A stretch of 37,076 nt of DNA from the NCBI GenBank assembly GCA_017882505.1, contig JADGPJ010000019.1:1-37076 (forward strand), written 5' to 3'. This DNA is from Solirubrobacterales bacterium (lineage in GTDB: Bacteria; Actinomycetota; Thermoleophilia; Solirubrobacterales; 70-9). The position numbers were made by a program, and so were the translations under genes. Shown piece by piece: positions 14,214 through 22,979 of this stretch (position 1 is the stretch's first letter; every line of letters starts with the position of its first letter). The notes beneath the pieces are model-generated. The model searched no databases, was not told the DNA's origin, and saw only the letters and a program-made list of their open reading frames with translations.

Positions 14214-16668
14214 TGTTGATCTCCGTCGGGGCATTGGGAGAGGGAACATTACGCGCAACTTCCAGATCTCAATCTCACAGGTCGCCCTCGCCGCCCTCGT
14301 CATCGCCCTCGGGCTCGTCATCGCGGCTCCCGCCGCCCTGGCGGCGGGCTTCGCCAGCCACGTAGACCCCTTCGCCGGCACCCGTGCGGGCCCGGGAACC
14401 TTTGGCGGCGGGCACAACTTCCCCGGCGCGTCGGTTCCGTTCGGAATGGTTCAGTGGAGCCCCGACACGACGCCGGCGGACACGCACCTGGGTGGCTACA
14501 ACTACCGCGACAACCACCTCAAGGGCTTCAGCCTCACGCATCTCAGCGGCGCCGGCTGCTCGCTCTATGGCGATTTTCCCTTCCTCCCCACGACCGAGCC
14601 GATCGAGGGCTCGCCGCAGGGATCGGGCCCGGGTCTGGACGGCAACTTCCAGCCCGGCTTCTCGCACGCCGGCGAGTCCGCCCGCCCCGGCTACTACTCG
14701 GTTCGCCTCAACCCGGCCCACGGCGGCGCCATCGACGCCGAGCTCACCGCCACGACGCGAACCGGCATGGCCCGGTTCACCTTTCCCTCGAGCCCACACG
14801 CCAGCGTTCTGATCGATGCGGGCGGCAGTGCCCAGCCCGACGACTTCGCCGAAGTCCAGCTCGATCCCGGCGCCCGTGAAATCTCCGGGACCGCCTCGAG
14901 CGGGCTCTTCTGCGCCCAGCGACCGCGTTATCGGGTCTACTTTGCGGCGGTCTTCAACCGTCCGTTCAGCGAATACGGCAGCTGGGAAGGCAGCCTGCTC
15001 AAGCCCGGCTCGACCTCGGCCAGCGCCAGCCAGACGCCCGCCGCCAACCCGCGGAACACCGCCGCCGCAGGCGCCTATGCGAGCTTCAATACCGACAGGA
15101 ACAGGGTGGTGCTGGCCCGGGTCGGCGTCTCCTTCGTCAGCGTCGAAGACGCCCGGGCGAACCTCGCCGCGGAAAATCCCGGGCACGCCTTCGGAGCGGT
15201 CGCAGCGAGGGCGCAGCAAAGCTGGAACTCCTCGCTCGGGCGGATCCGCGTCAGCGGCGGCTCGGCCTCGCATCTAAGGAGCTTCTACACGGCGCTGTAC
15301 CACGTGTTCCTGGCGCCGCGGACCTTCAGCGACGTCAACGGAGCCTATCCCGGCATGGACGGCCAGATCCACAACGCCGGCAAGCACATCCAGTTCGCAG
15401 ACATCTCCGGTTGGGACATCTACCGGACCGAGGTGCAACTGCTCTCGATCCTCGCCCCGAAGCGGGCCGCCGACCTGATCCGCTCGTTGCTTGCCGACAC
15501 GCGCCAGAGCGGTTGTCTGCCGCGCTGGCCTTACGCGAACGGTCAGAGCATGACGATGGTCGGTGACTCCGCCGCCCCGATCATCGCCTCGGCCGCGGCA
15601 TTCGGCGTCGGCGGCTTTGATAAGCAGATGGCCCTGGAAGCGATGGTCAAAGGGGCGACCGAACCGTGCCACAGCGCCAACGGCGAATACGTCGAGCGCC
15701 AAGGGTTGGCCGCCTACCTGGCAAGCGGATACGTGCCTTTCGAACTCGACACCAACACCGGCAACGCCAACTCGATCTACGGCAGCCCCGAAGCGGTCTG
15801 GGGCTCGGCGGCGACCTCACTCGAGTACTACGTAGACGACTTCGCGATCGCCCAGTTCGCCGCCCGCTCGCTCCACGACCACTCCACGTACGCGGCGTTC
15901 ATGCGTCGGTCCGGCGACTGGCGTCGCCTCTACGACCCCACCAGCGGGATGATCGAGCCGCGCCTCGCCAGCGGCGCCTTTCCGAACCCGTACGACAACC
16001 TCACGGGTGGTGGGTTCGTCGAGGGCGACTCAGCCCAGTACACCTGGATGGTGCCCCAGGACCCCGCCGGGCTCATCGGCCGCATGGGCGGACGGGAAAA
16101 AGCAGCCGCCCGACTCGCGTACTTCCTGCGAGACCTCAACGGCGGATCGGGCGGGCCCTACACCGATCACGCGTTGCTCGGCAACGAGCCGACCCTGCAG
16201 ACGCCGTGGCTGTACGACTGGATGGGCAGCCCCTACCGCACCCAGGAGGCGGTGCGCCGCGCCCTCACCCTCTACAGCCCCACCCCCGACGGCTACCCCG
16301 GCAACGACGACCTGGGGACGCTTTCGGCCTGGTACGTGTTCTCCGCTCTGGGCCTCTACCCGGAGGTTCCCGGCGTCGGCGTCCTGGCGATCTCCAGCCC
16401 GCTCTTCGGCCACACCGAAGTCCGCCTTCCGCACCGTCGGCGCGCCTTGCTCACGGTCAGCGGTCACGGGAAGTACATCCGCTCCCTCGGCCTCGGCGGG
16501 CACGCCTACCGGCGTCCCTGGATCGGCTACTGCGAACTGGGCGCCGGCGCCAAGCTTGAATACCGGTTGAGCAGGCGCCCAAACCGCCACTGGGGGACCG
16601 CCGCCGCGGCCTCGCCGCCTTCCTACGGCCCCCAGCGCAGCATGCCCAAGAGCACCTGCGGCCCATGA
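14194..16668 (+). CDS. Secreted GH92 alpha-mannosidase
   Basis: Glycoside hydrolase family 92 protein of about 800 residues, calcium-dependent exo-alpha-mannosidases acting on alpha-1,2-, 1,3- or related mannosides. Family motifs: DPFAGTRAGPGTFGGGHNFPG near the mature N-terminus (first 18 residues shown by family as the sugar-site entry), SGWDIYRTEVQLL, GDSAAPIIASAAAFGVGGFD and GNDDLGTLSAWYVFSALGLYP, which holds the acidic catalytic residues. A signal peptide ends at APAALAAG. The start is uncertain: GTG 14194 is the nearest canonical codon, but the only SD (GGGAGAGGG, 14236-14244) points to ATT 14248. The glycosyltransferase genes downstream suggest a shared role in mannosylated surface glycans. 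Confidence 0.88.
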   Translation: MTARAAIVDLRRGIGRGNITRNFQISISQVALAALVIALGLVIAAPAALAAGFASHVDPFAGTRAGPGTFGGGHNFPGASVPFGMVQWSPDTTPADTHLGGYNYRDNHLKGFSLTHLSGAGCSLYGDFPFLPTTEPIEGSPQGSGPGLDGNFQPGFSHAGESARPGYYSVRLNPAHGGAIDAELTATTRTGMARFTFPSSPHASVLIDAGGSAQPDDFAEVQLDPGAREISGTASSGLFCAQRPRYRVYFAAVFNRPFSEYGSWEGSLLKPGSTSASASQTPAANPRNTAAAGAYASFNTDRNRVVLARVGVSFVSVEDARANLAAENPGHAFGAVAARAQQSWNSSLGRIRVSGGSASHLRSFYTALYHVFLAPRTFSDVNGAYPGMDGQIHNAGKHIQFADISGWDIYRTEVQLLSILAPKRAADLIRSLLADTRQSGCLPRWPYANGQSMTMVGDSAAPIIASAAAFGVGGFDKQMALEAMVKGATEPCHSANGEYVERQGLAAYLASGYVPFELDTNTGNANSIYGSPEAVWGSAATSLEYYVDDFAIAQFAARSLHDHSTYAAFMRRSGDWRRLYDPTSGMIEPRLASGAFPNPYDNLTGGGFVEGDSAQYTWMVPQDPAGLIGRMGGREKAAARLAYFLRDLNGGSGGPYTDHALLGNEPTLQTPWLYDWMGSPYRTQEAVRRALTLYSPTPDGYPGNDDLGTLSAWYVFSALGLYPEVPGVGVLAISSPLFGHTEVRLPHRRRALLTVSGHGKYIRSLGLGGHAYRRPWIGYCELGAGAKLEYRLSRRPNRHWGTAAAASPPSYGPQRSMPKSTCGP

Positions 16669-16744
16669 GCGCGGAATTTGCGCCTTTATGCCCGCCTTAG
16701 GCGCCCTTGATCTTCGGCTCAGCTCGCGGGTCAATCTTTAGGCG

Positions 16745-18358
16745 GTGAGCATCAATGCCGTCGCCCCAGTGCCAGCCTCCGAGGCCGGTACTGAGTGGAA
16801 GGCGGCGCCGCGTCCCAACGCGCGCCGCTCGGCCGTGCTCTGGGTTCTCGCCGGCCTGACCGCGGCCGGCGTCGCCATCCGCCTCTGCACGCTCGGCCTG
16901 CAGAGCTACCACCACGACGAGGTGATCACCGCCGGCCGGGTCCTCGGCGGCAGCTTCGGCCACATGCTCCACGAGGTGAAGACGAGCGAGTCAAACCCGC
17001 CCCTCTACTACGTGCTCGTCTGGGGCTGGTCGAAAGCGCTTGGGACCGGCGAGGTCGGCCTGCGCTCGCTCTCGGCCCTGTTCGGGGCGGCGACCGTGCC
17101 CGTCGGCTACCTGATCGGGCGCCAGCTCTCGACGCGACGGGTCGGCCTGATCCTGGCGGCCCTGCTCGCGTTCAACCCGATGCTGATCTGGTACTCGCAG
17201 GAGGCGCGCTCCTACGCACTGCTGGTCTTTTTCGCCGCGGTCTCCCTCTATTTCTTCGTCAGGGCCCTAGATACGCGTCGCGGTCGCGATCTCGGGCTCT
17301 GGGCCGCCGCCTCGGCGCTGGCGCTGTGCAGTCACTATTTCGCCGTCTTCGCGGTCGGGATCGAGGCCGTTTGGCTGCTGGTGGCGCTGCGCTCGAGCTG
17401 GCGGCTCGTCCTGCCCGCGGTCGCGGCAGTGGGTGCGGCCGGTCTCGCCCTGCTGCCGCTGATCGCCGCCCAGGTCAATCCGAGCCACCTCGGCTGGATC
17501 GAAGGGAGCCCGCTCTCGAAACGGCTGCTCGAGACCGGGGTCAGCTTCCTGATCGGCGAAACCGGGTGGGTGATCGCCGAGCCGCCGCGGGACCGCTACG
17601 CCCTGGTGCCGGTGGTGCTGTTCGCGGCCGGAATCGTGCTGGTCCTGCTGCGCGGCAGCCGCCGCGAGCGCCGCGGCGCCTCGATCGGCGCGGTGATCGG
17701 GCTCGGCGTGATCGGCCTGGCCTCGCTCGCGGTCCTGTTCGGCAAGGACTACGTGGTCGAGCGCAACCTGCTCCCCGCCCTGATCCCGCTCGGGGTGGCC
17801 GCGGCGGTCGGGTTCGGCACCGGCGGCGCCCGCCGGTTGGGCTTGCTGCTTGCGGTCGCCCTCTGCGCCTACTGGCTGGCTTTCGACATCTACGTCACCC
17901 AGACTCCGAACCTCCAGCGCCCCGACTACCGCGCTCTCTCCGGAGAACTGGGAGCGGCGAGCGGCAGGAGGGCGATCGTCACCTGGCGGCTCGCCGCCGA
18001 CCCGGTCCGGTGGTACCTGCACGATCACGCGCTGCGTATGCTCGGGGGAAAGGAACCCGTGAGCGAAGTCGATCTAGTCAGCAAGCCTCGCGGCGCCGTT
18101 TCGGCCGTTAAGCTGCCAGCCTCCTTCCGCCTTGTTCAGCGGCGGCGACTCGACCGGCTGACCCTGACCCGCTACCGATCGAGATACCCGATGCCACTCT
18201 GGTTTCACACCCTCCGCGCCCTGCCGACCGGATTCGGCGTGAACGCCGTAGTCCTCGATGGGCCCCGCTTCAAACCGGCGGCCCCGGCCGCGCCGCGCCG
18301 CGCCGCGGCCGCTCTGCGTCCGCAGATCGGGCTCAGCCAGAGGCTGGTGGCGCGATGA
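16745..18358 (+). CDS. GT39-like polytopic membrane glycosyltransferase
   Basis: A 537-residue protein with about ten to twelve hydrophobic segments. The first extracytoplasmic loop carries HHDEV (residues 56-60), the acidic motif of GT-C enzymes that use polyprenyl-phosphate sugars, as in protein O-mannosyltransferases and ArnT-like proteins. NPPLYYVLVWGW and GLRSLSALFG follow as in this family. The C-terminus is a soluble domain of about 130 residues with an Ala/Pro/Arg-rich tail. The stop overlaps the GtrA gene (ATGA), a usual pairing in which GtrA supplies the lipid-linked sugar. The acceptor is unknown. The GTG start has a weak CAATCT box 7 nt upstream and no SD. Confidence 0.82.
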   Translation: MSINAVAPVPASEAGTEWKAAPRPNARRSAVLWVLAGLTAAGVAIRLCTLGLQSYHHDEVITAGRVLGGSFGHMLHEVKTSESNPPLYYVLVWGWSKALGTGEVGLRSLSALFGAATVPVGYLIGRQLSTRRVGLILAALLAFNPMLIWYSQEARSYALLVFFAAVSLYFFVRALDTRRGRDLGLWAAASALALCSHYFAVFAVGIEAVWLLVALRSSWRLVLPAVAAVGAAGLALLPLIAAQVNPSHLGWIEGSPLSKRLLETGVSFLIGETGWVIAEPPRDRYALVPVVLFAAGIVLVLLRGSRRERRGASIGAVIGLGVIGLASLAVLFGKDYVVERNLLPALIPLGVAAAVGFGTGGARRLGLLLAVALCAYWLAFDIYVTQTPNLQRPDYRALSGELGAASGRRAIVTWRLAADPVRWYLHDHALRMLGGKEPVSEVDLVSKPRGAVSAVKLPASFRLVQRRRLDRLTLTRYRSRYPMPLWFHTLRALPTGFGVNAVVLDGPRFKPAAPAAPRRAAAALRPQIGLSQRLVAR

Positions 18359-18783
18359 GTAGCGCCTCCGAGCTCGCTTACCGGTTCGGGACCGCCGCCC
18401 GACAGCCCGCCAACTGGGTGCAGCTGTTCAAATTCGGCCTCGTCGGTGGCTCCGGCTACCTGATCAACCTCGGGGTGTTCGCCCTGCTGGCCGGAACCGT
18501 CAGCGTTCACCATCTGCTCGCCGCGATCGGCGCCTTCTGCGTCGCGGTGACGAGCAACTTCCTCTGGAACCGTTACTGGACCTTCGGTCCCGGGGACGGG
18601 CTGGCGCGCTTCCAGGCGGTCCGCTTCTTCATCGTCAGCCTCGCCTCGCTGGGTCTCAACCTTGCTGTTCTCGAGGCGCTGATCGCCTCCGGCAGCGTCG
18701 GGGAACTGGCGGCGCAGGCGATCGCGGTCGCCGTCGCGATGCCTTTCAACTTCCTCGGCAACAGGCTCTGGACCTTCGCCTGA
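18355..18783 (+). CDS. GtrA-family membrane protein (lipid-linked sugar flippase)
   Basis: A 142-residue protein with four hydrophobic segments and the GtrA patterns FKFGLVGGSGYLINLGVF and FLWNRYWTF, ending in the paired NRLWTFA. GtrA-like proteins move polyprenyl-phosphate sugars across the membrane for extracytoplasmic glycosyltransferases. The ATG overlaps the stop of the GT39-like gene by 4 nt, so the two should form one unit. Confidence 0.9.
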   Translation: MSSASELAYRFGTAARQPANWVQLFKFGLVGGSGYLINLGVFALLAGTVSVHHLLAAIGAFCVAVTSNFLWNRYWTFGPGDGLARFQAVRFFIVSLASLGLNLAVLEALIASGSVGELAAQAIAVAVAMPFNFLGNRLWTFA

Positions 18784-18834
18784 GCGTCGTCCCGGCTTTC
18801 GCAAAAACTCCGCTGAGTTAGCCTTGAGCGCGAG

Positions 18835-21063
18835 ATGAGCAAGCAGAAGCCGAGCTACGACGCGGGCCGGATCGAGCCGGCCAGACAGGCCGCCTGGATC
18901 GAGCGCGGCGACTTCGAGGCGCCGCGGCCGGCCGCCGGACAGGCGCGGGTCTACGTCAAGCCTTCGAGCCCGTTCACCTCCGGCAACCTGCACATGGGTC
19001 ACGTTCGCGACTACTCGATCGGCGACGCCTATGCCCGCTTCCGCCGCGCCCGCGGTGACGCCGTCCTCTTCGGCTTCGGCTTCGACGCCTTCGGCCTGCC
19101 GGCTGAGCTGGCGGCAATCGAGCGCCAGGAGCCGCCGGCCGATTGGGTGGCGCAGTGCGGCGAGCGGATGCTCGACCAGATGAAGCGGCTCGGGTTCTCC
19201 TTCGACTACGACCGCGTCTTCTACAGCTCCGACGAGGGCCAGTACCGCTGGTCGCAGTGGCTGTTCCTGGCCCTGCTCGACGCCGGACTGATCTACCTCG
19301 ACGACGCCACCGTCGACTGGTGCGACACCTGCCGCACCACCCTCGCCTCGATCCAGGTGGAGGACGGGCGCTGCTGGCGCTGCCACAACGAGGTCCGCCT
19401 GATTCGCCGCCCAACCTGGTTTCTGCGCATCACCCCGTATCTCGAGGAGAACGACGCCAACACCGACGAGCTCGAGAACTGGGACGACCTCGCGCTCGCG
19501 ACCCAGCGCTACATCCTCGGCCGCAGCGACGGGGTGGAGCTCGACCTCGAGGGCAGCGGCGGCCCGCTGACGGTCTTCAGCCCCCACGGCGACGCGGTCG
19601 GTCTCGCCGGTTTCGTCCTGCTCTCGCCGCGCCACCCCGCGGTCGACGCCTGGGTGAGCGACGCCGAGGTTGGTGAGCAGCTCGAGCAGATGCGCTCGGG
19701 CGGCTGGGATCGCAGCGCCCGCGACGCTCGCTCGGTCCCCGTGCTCGACACCGGAGGCAGCGTCAGCGCTCCCGACGGCACCGATCTGCCGGTCCTGATC
19801 TCACCGATCGTCGACGCCCGCTTCGGGCCGACCGCGGCCTTCGGCATTCCCGCCGTCGACGAGGCCGATCGCGACGTCGCCGCCCGCTTCGACCGCGTCG
19901 CCTCCTGGCGGGAGCCGGAGGACGGCGAGGACCCCGTGGCCCCGCCGGTGGACGGCGCCCGCCCGGCGAAGCGCTACCGCGCCAACGACTTCTCGATCTC
20001 ACGCCAGCGCTCCTGGGGTACGCCGATCCCGGTCATCCATTGCGAGGATTGCGGCCCGGTGCCGGTGCCCGAGGCCGACCTGCCGGTGGTGCTTCCGCGT
20101 GACATCAAGCCGACCGGCGAGGGCAACCCGCTGGCCGAGCGACCGGACTTCGTCGATGTCGCCTGCCCCAAATGCGGCGTCCCGGCCAGGCGTGAGACCG
20201 ACACCCTCGACTGCCATTTCGACGCGCTCTGGCTCTGGGTCCCGGCGGCGGTCCCGCCCGAGGCCCGCGAGAAGCAGATGTTCGACCACCCCGACCTGCG
20301 GGAGTGGCTGCCTGCCGAGCGCCTGGTCGCAGGCGGCGACAGCGGCGGCTTCGTCTTCGACCAGCGCATCGTCACCAAGGCGCTGCGCGATCGCGGCACC
20401 TTCGACTTCATCGAGAACGGAGAGCCGTTCGCCGGCTGCCTCTTCCACGAGATGGTGATCGCCGACGGGCGCAAGATGAGCAAGCACCTCGGCAACGTCG
20501 TCAACCCCGACGAGCTGGTCGAGCAGTACGGGGCCGACACCGTGCGGCTGGCGATCCTCTACGCGGCGGGGCCGGCGAAGACGCTGAACTGGAGCGCCGG
20601 AGCCCTGCGCTTCGCCAACCGCTTCCTGCGCAACCTCTGGACCTACTCGCAGGACCGCATCGCGGCGCTCGAGGACGCCCGGCACGACGAGGCGGCCGCC
20701 GCCGATACCGAGCACATGCGCGACCGCCTCGGCAAATGGTGCGACAACGGCCTCGAGCGGATCACCGCCGACATCGAGCAGCTGCAGATGCACAAGGCAA
20801 TCCGCAACCTCACCCGGCTCTTCGAGCGGATCCAGGACTTCGAGAAGAGGGTGGTGAAGCGCCGCGGCCAACTCGACCGCGCCGACGCCGAGGCGCAGAT
20901 CGCCGCTCTGGTCCTCCTCGCGCAGGCGCTGGCGCCGTTCGCGCCGCACGCCGCCGAGGAGCTGCTGATCGCTTCCGGCAGGGGGGACGGGCCGGACCTG
21001 CTCGGCGCCTGGCCCGAGCCCGCGGCGATACCGGTTTCCGCCGCCGGCGCGGCGAGTCCCTGA
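18835..21063 (+). CDS. LeuRS-like class I aminoacyl-tRNA synthetase paralogue
   Basis: A 742-residue class I synthetase closest to leucyl-tRNA synthetase. Signatures: HMGH at 53-56 in SGNLHMGHVRDYSIGD, a Cys4 zinc-like site (Cys163, 166, 180, 183), RQRSWGTPIP at 390-399, a second Cys set (403, 406, 444, 447), and KMSK at 547-550. Three features differ from normal LeuRS (typically 800-970 residues). The editing-site threonine motif TTRPDT is replaced around 246-254 (TVFSPHGDA). The EHA-HLLY element after KWLP is replaced by GGDSGGFVFDQ. The C-terminal tRNA-binding domain with QVNGK is absent. Probably not the housekeeping leuS. The ATG lies 10 nt after TAGCCT without an SD. Confidence 0.85.
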   Translation: MSKQKPSYDAGRIEPARQAAWIERGDFEAPRPAAGQARVYVKPSSPFTSGNLHMGHVRDYSIGDAYARFRRARGDAVLFGFGFDAFGLPAELAAIERQEPPADWVAQCGERMLDQMKRLGFSFDYDRVFYSSDEGQYRWSQWLFLALLDAGLIYLDDATVDWCDTCRTTLASIQVEDGRCWRCHNEVRLIRRPTWFLRITPYLEENDANTDELENWDDLALATQRYILGRSDGVELDLEGSGGPLTVFSPHGDAVGLAGFVLLSPRHPAVDAWVSDAEVGEQLEQMRSGGWDRSARDARSVPVLDTGGSVSAPDGTDLPVLISPIVDARFGPTAAFGIPAVDEADRDVAARFDRVASWREPEDGEDPVAPPVDGARPAKRYRANDFSISRQRSWGTPIPVIHCEDCGPVPVPEADLPVVLPRDIKPTGEGNPLAERPDFVDVACPKCGVPARRETDTLDCHFDALWLWVPAAVPPEAREKQMFDHPDLREWLPAERLVAGGDSGGFVFDQRIVTKALRDRGTFDFIENGEPFAGCLFHEMVIADGRKMSKHLGNVVNPDELVEQYGADTVRLAILYAAGPAKTLNWSAGALRFANRFLRNLWTYSQDRIAALEDARHDEAAAADTEHMRDRLGKWCDNGLERITADIEQLQMHKAIRNLTRLFERIQDFEKRVVKRRGQLDRADAEAQIAALVLLAQALAPFAPHAAEELLIASGRGDGPDLLGAWPEPAAIPVSAAGAASP

Positions 21064-21110
21064 GCGCTCGACCCCTTGCCTTGGGGTGGCAAAGGAGGAC
21101 CGGTCTTGAC

Positions 21111-21129
21111 GCGCCGGCAATGTCGGCGC
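21111..21129. terminator. Hairpin between convergent genes
   Basis: The 6-bp stem GCGCCG (21111-21116) with CGGCGC (21124-21129) and a 7-nt loop lies between the convergent synthetase and XRE genes. No T-run follows, so the terminator role is tentative. Confidence 0.35.
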
Positions 21130-21154
21130 CGCTCCGCCTCACTTCACCGACTTC

Positions 21155-21418
21155 TCAGCTGGGGCGAGGGGCTTGCCTGACGTCGAAGCGACGCTGCTGG
21201 GGAAGCCAGGAGATGCCGGCGCAGAGCTCGGCCGGGGTCGTCTCCAGGGCGCCGGCGAGCTTGACGATCGTCCCCAGACGCGGCTCGCGTCCCGCCCGCT
21301 CCAGCAGCGAGATCTCGGTCCGGTGCAGATCGCAGCGATTGCCCAGCTCTTCCTGGGAGATCCCGACCTTGACGCGGGCCTGGCGAAGGTTGACGGCAAA
21401 GCGCTCCTGGGGGCTCAC
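21155..21418 (-). CDS. XRE-family helix-turn-helix regulator
   Basis: An 87-residue single-domain DNA-binding protein. The helix-turn-helix runs over about residues 9-65 (LRQARVKVGISQEELG, then HRTEISLLERAGREP), the Cro/CI type fold. It begins at GTG 21418 without a clear SD. An imperfect palindrome, CTAC-N5-GTAG, lies about 35-50 nt upstream and could be its own operator. It converges with the LeuRS-like gene and is divergent from thrC, so thrC is a possible target; no evidence fixes this. Confidence 0.85.
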   Translation of the reverse strand: MSPQERFAVNLRQARVKVGISQEELGNRCDLHRTEISLLERAGREPRLGTIVKLAGALETTPAELCAGISWLPQQRRFDVRQAPRPS

Positions 21419-21551
21419 GGCGGTGATTCTTCGGGGCCGACGACAGAAACTCTACAGACAGTAGGCTTCCTCAGCCTGGCGCGGGCCGCCGGTTCCGCTA
21501 CCTTCCAGTCTGCGCCGCAACGAAGATCTCCGGATATTTGCGCAGGGGTCG

Positions 21552-21580
21552 TTGAGCGCTGACAACCTATGTGTTATACC
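21552..21580 (+). promoter_or_regulatory. Sigma-70-type promoter of the thrC leader
   Basis: TTGAGC (21552-21557), a 17-nt spacer and TATACC (21575-21580) form the best full -35/-10 pair in the window. Transcription should begin near 21587, giving a leader of about 68 nt before thrC with two small overlapping ORFs. Confidence 0.55.
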
Positions 21581-21590
21581 CGTGCGAACA

Positions 21591-21658
21591 ATGGAAGAGC
21601 GCCGAAAGTGACCTTGGCCCAGGCGGTCGGGTTCGCGGCAGCAAAGGAGGAGTCATGA
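21591..21658 (+). promoter_or_regulatory. Two chained mini-ORFs in the thrC leader
   Basis: ATG 21591 opens a 6-codon ORF (MEERRK) whose TGA overlaps the GTG at 21608. That GTG opens a 16-codon ORF (MTLAQAVGFAAAKEES) whose TGA at 21656-21658 overlaps the thrC ATG at 21655. Both junctions are 4-nt overlaps, GTGA and ATGA. The strong SD AAAGGAGG (21643-21650) serves thrC. The peptides are not threonine- or isoleucine-rich, so this is not a classical attenuation peptide. Confidence 0.35.
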
Positions 21659-22968
21659 GTGACGCGGTCGATCCGCATCTGGGAGGCCCCACCGGGCCAC
21701 GAACCAGCTCCTGCGCCACTGAACTCATCTGCCGCGATTGCGGCTACCGGACGCCGCTGCTCGACACCGCCTTCAAGTGCCCCGCCTGCGGCGAGGGCCT
21801 CGACATCGACTATGACTACGGGCGGGCGAAGACGCTGATCGCCGAGCGCGGCCCCGACCAGCGCCCCCTGAACATCTGGCGCTTCGAGGAGCTGCTGCCG
21901 ATCACCTCGCGCAGTGCCCAGTCCAGGGTCGGTCAGTTCTCCGGCAAGACGCCGCTGATCCGCGCCGACCGGCTCGGCGCCGAGCTCGGCCTGCGGAACC
22001 TCTACCTGAAGGACGACTCGACCAACCGGCCGACCCTCTCCTACAAGGACCGGGTGGTCAGCGTGGCGATCGCCCGGCTGCTCGAGCTCGGCAAGGACGA
22101 GGTCGGCTGCGTCTCGACCGGCAACGTCGGCACCGCGGTCGCGGCGCTCGCCGCCAAGGCTGGCGCCACCGCCTACATCTTCTACCCGGGCAACATGGAG
22201 AAGGGCAAGGCGAAGGCCTGCCGGGCGCTGGGCGCCCAGGTCTGCCAGCTCGACGGCAACTACGACCAGGCCAACCGCGCCTGCCGCGAGCTCTCATTGG
22301 CCAGCGGCATCGAGTTCGCCAACATCACCCTGCGGCCGTTCTACGCCGAGGGGGCGAAGACGATGGCCTTCGAGGTCGTCGAGGAGTTCGACTGGGTCTC
22401 CCCGGACCATTTCGTGATCCCGGCCGCGGGGGGGACGCTCTCCTCGCGCGTCCACAAGGGGCTCAACGAGCTTGAGCTGGTCGGGCTGGCGGAGACCGCG
22501 GGGACCAAGATCAACATCGCCCAGGCGAGCGGCTGCGGGCCGATCGCCAGGGCCATCCTCGAGGGCGGCGAGATCCATCCCCAGACCCCCGAGACGGCGG
22601 CGCACTCGCTGGCGATCGGCGCTCCCGGCGATGGCGCTCTCGTCGTCGACGCCGTCCGCAGTCGCGGCGGCTCGGCCGCCACCGCTTCGGACCCGGAGAT
22701 CTTCGAGGCGATCGACCTGCTCGGCAAGACCGAGGGCATCCTCACCGAGCCGGCCGGCGGCACCACGGTCGCCTGCACCGCGCGGCTCGCCGCAGAGGGG
22801 AAGATCGGCGCCGACGACACCGTCGTCGCCGTGATCAGCGGCAACGGGTTGAAGACGCTTCAGGAGCACCCCGACAAGCCCTGGCCGGAAATGGTCAGCT
22901 GCGACGCCGAAACGATGGGCGAGATGCTCAACGACTTCCGCCAGGCGGCCGCGGCCGCGCTGCACTGA
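21655..22968 (+). CDS. thrC: Threonine synthase
   Basis: A 437-residue PLP enzyme that converts O-phospho-L-homoserine to L-threonine in the cytosol. An N-terminal zinc-ribbon-like motif uses Cys26, Cys29, Cys42 and Cys45, as in some threonine synthases. The PLP lysine is Lys131 in TLSYKDR, where most members have GSFKDR, and the phosphate-binding loop is STGNVGT at 154-160. The C-terminal GNGLKTL is also typical. Start chosen at ATG 21655 because AAAGGAGG lies just upstream; the open frame from 21571 has no such site. A hydrolase gene follows 11 bp after the stop. The LSY variant deserves note, but the overall family match is good. Confidence 0.85.
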   Translation: MSDAVDPHLGGPTGPRTSSCATELICRDCGYRTPLLDTAFKCPACGEGLDIDYDYGRAKTLIAERGPDQRPLNIWRFEELLPITSRSAQSRVGQFSGKTPLIRADRLGAELGLRNLYLKDDSTNRPTLSYKDRVVSVAIARLLELGKDEVGCVSTGNVGTAVAALAAKAGATAYIFYPGNMEKGKAKACRALGAQVCQLDGNYDQANRACRELSLASGIEFANITLRPFYAEGAKTMAFEVVEEFDWVSPDHFVIPAAGGTLSSRVHKGLNELELVGLAETAGTKINIAQASGCGPIARAILEGGEIHPQTPETAAHSLAIGAPGDGALVVDAVRSRGGSAATASDPEIFEAIDLLGKTEGILTEPAGGTTVACTARLAAEGKIGADDTVVAVISGNGLKTLQEHPDKPWPEMVSCDAETMGEMLNDFRQAAAAALH

Positions 22969-22979
22969 GCGGAAGGGGA

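Noticed and set aside
16680-16710. Hairpin GCGCCT/AGGCGC after the GH92 gene as terminator
   Set aside because: The stem is six pairs with a 13-nt loop and no T-run, which is too weak to call.
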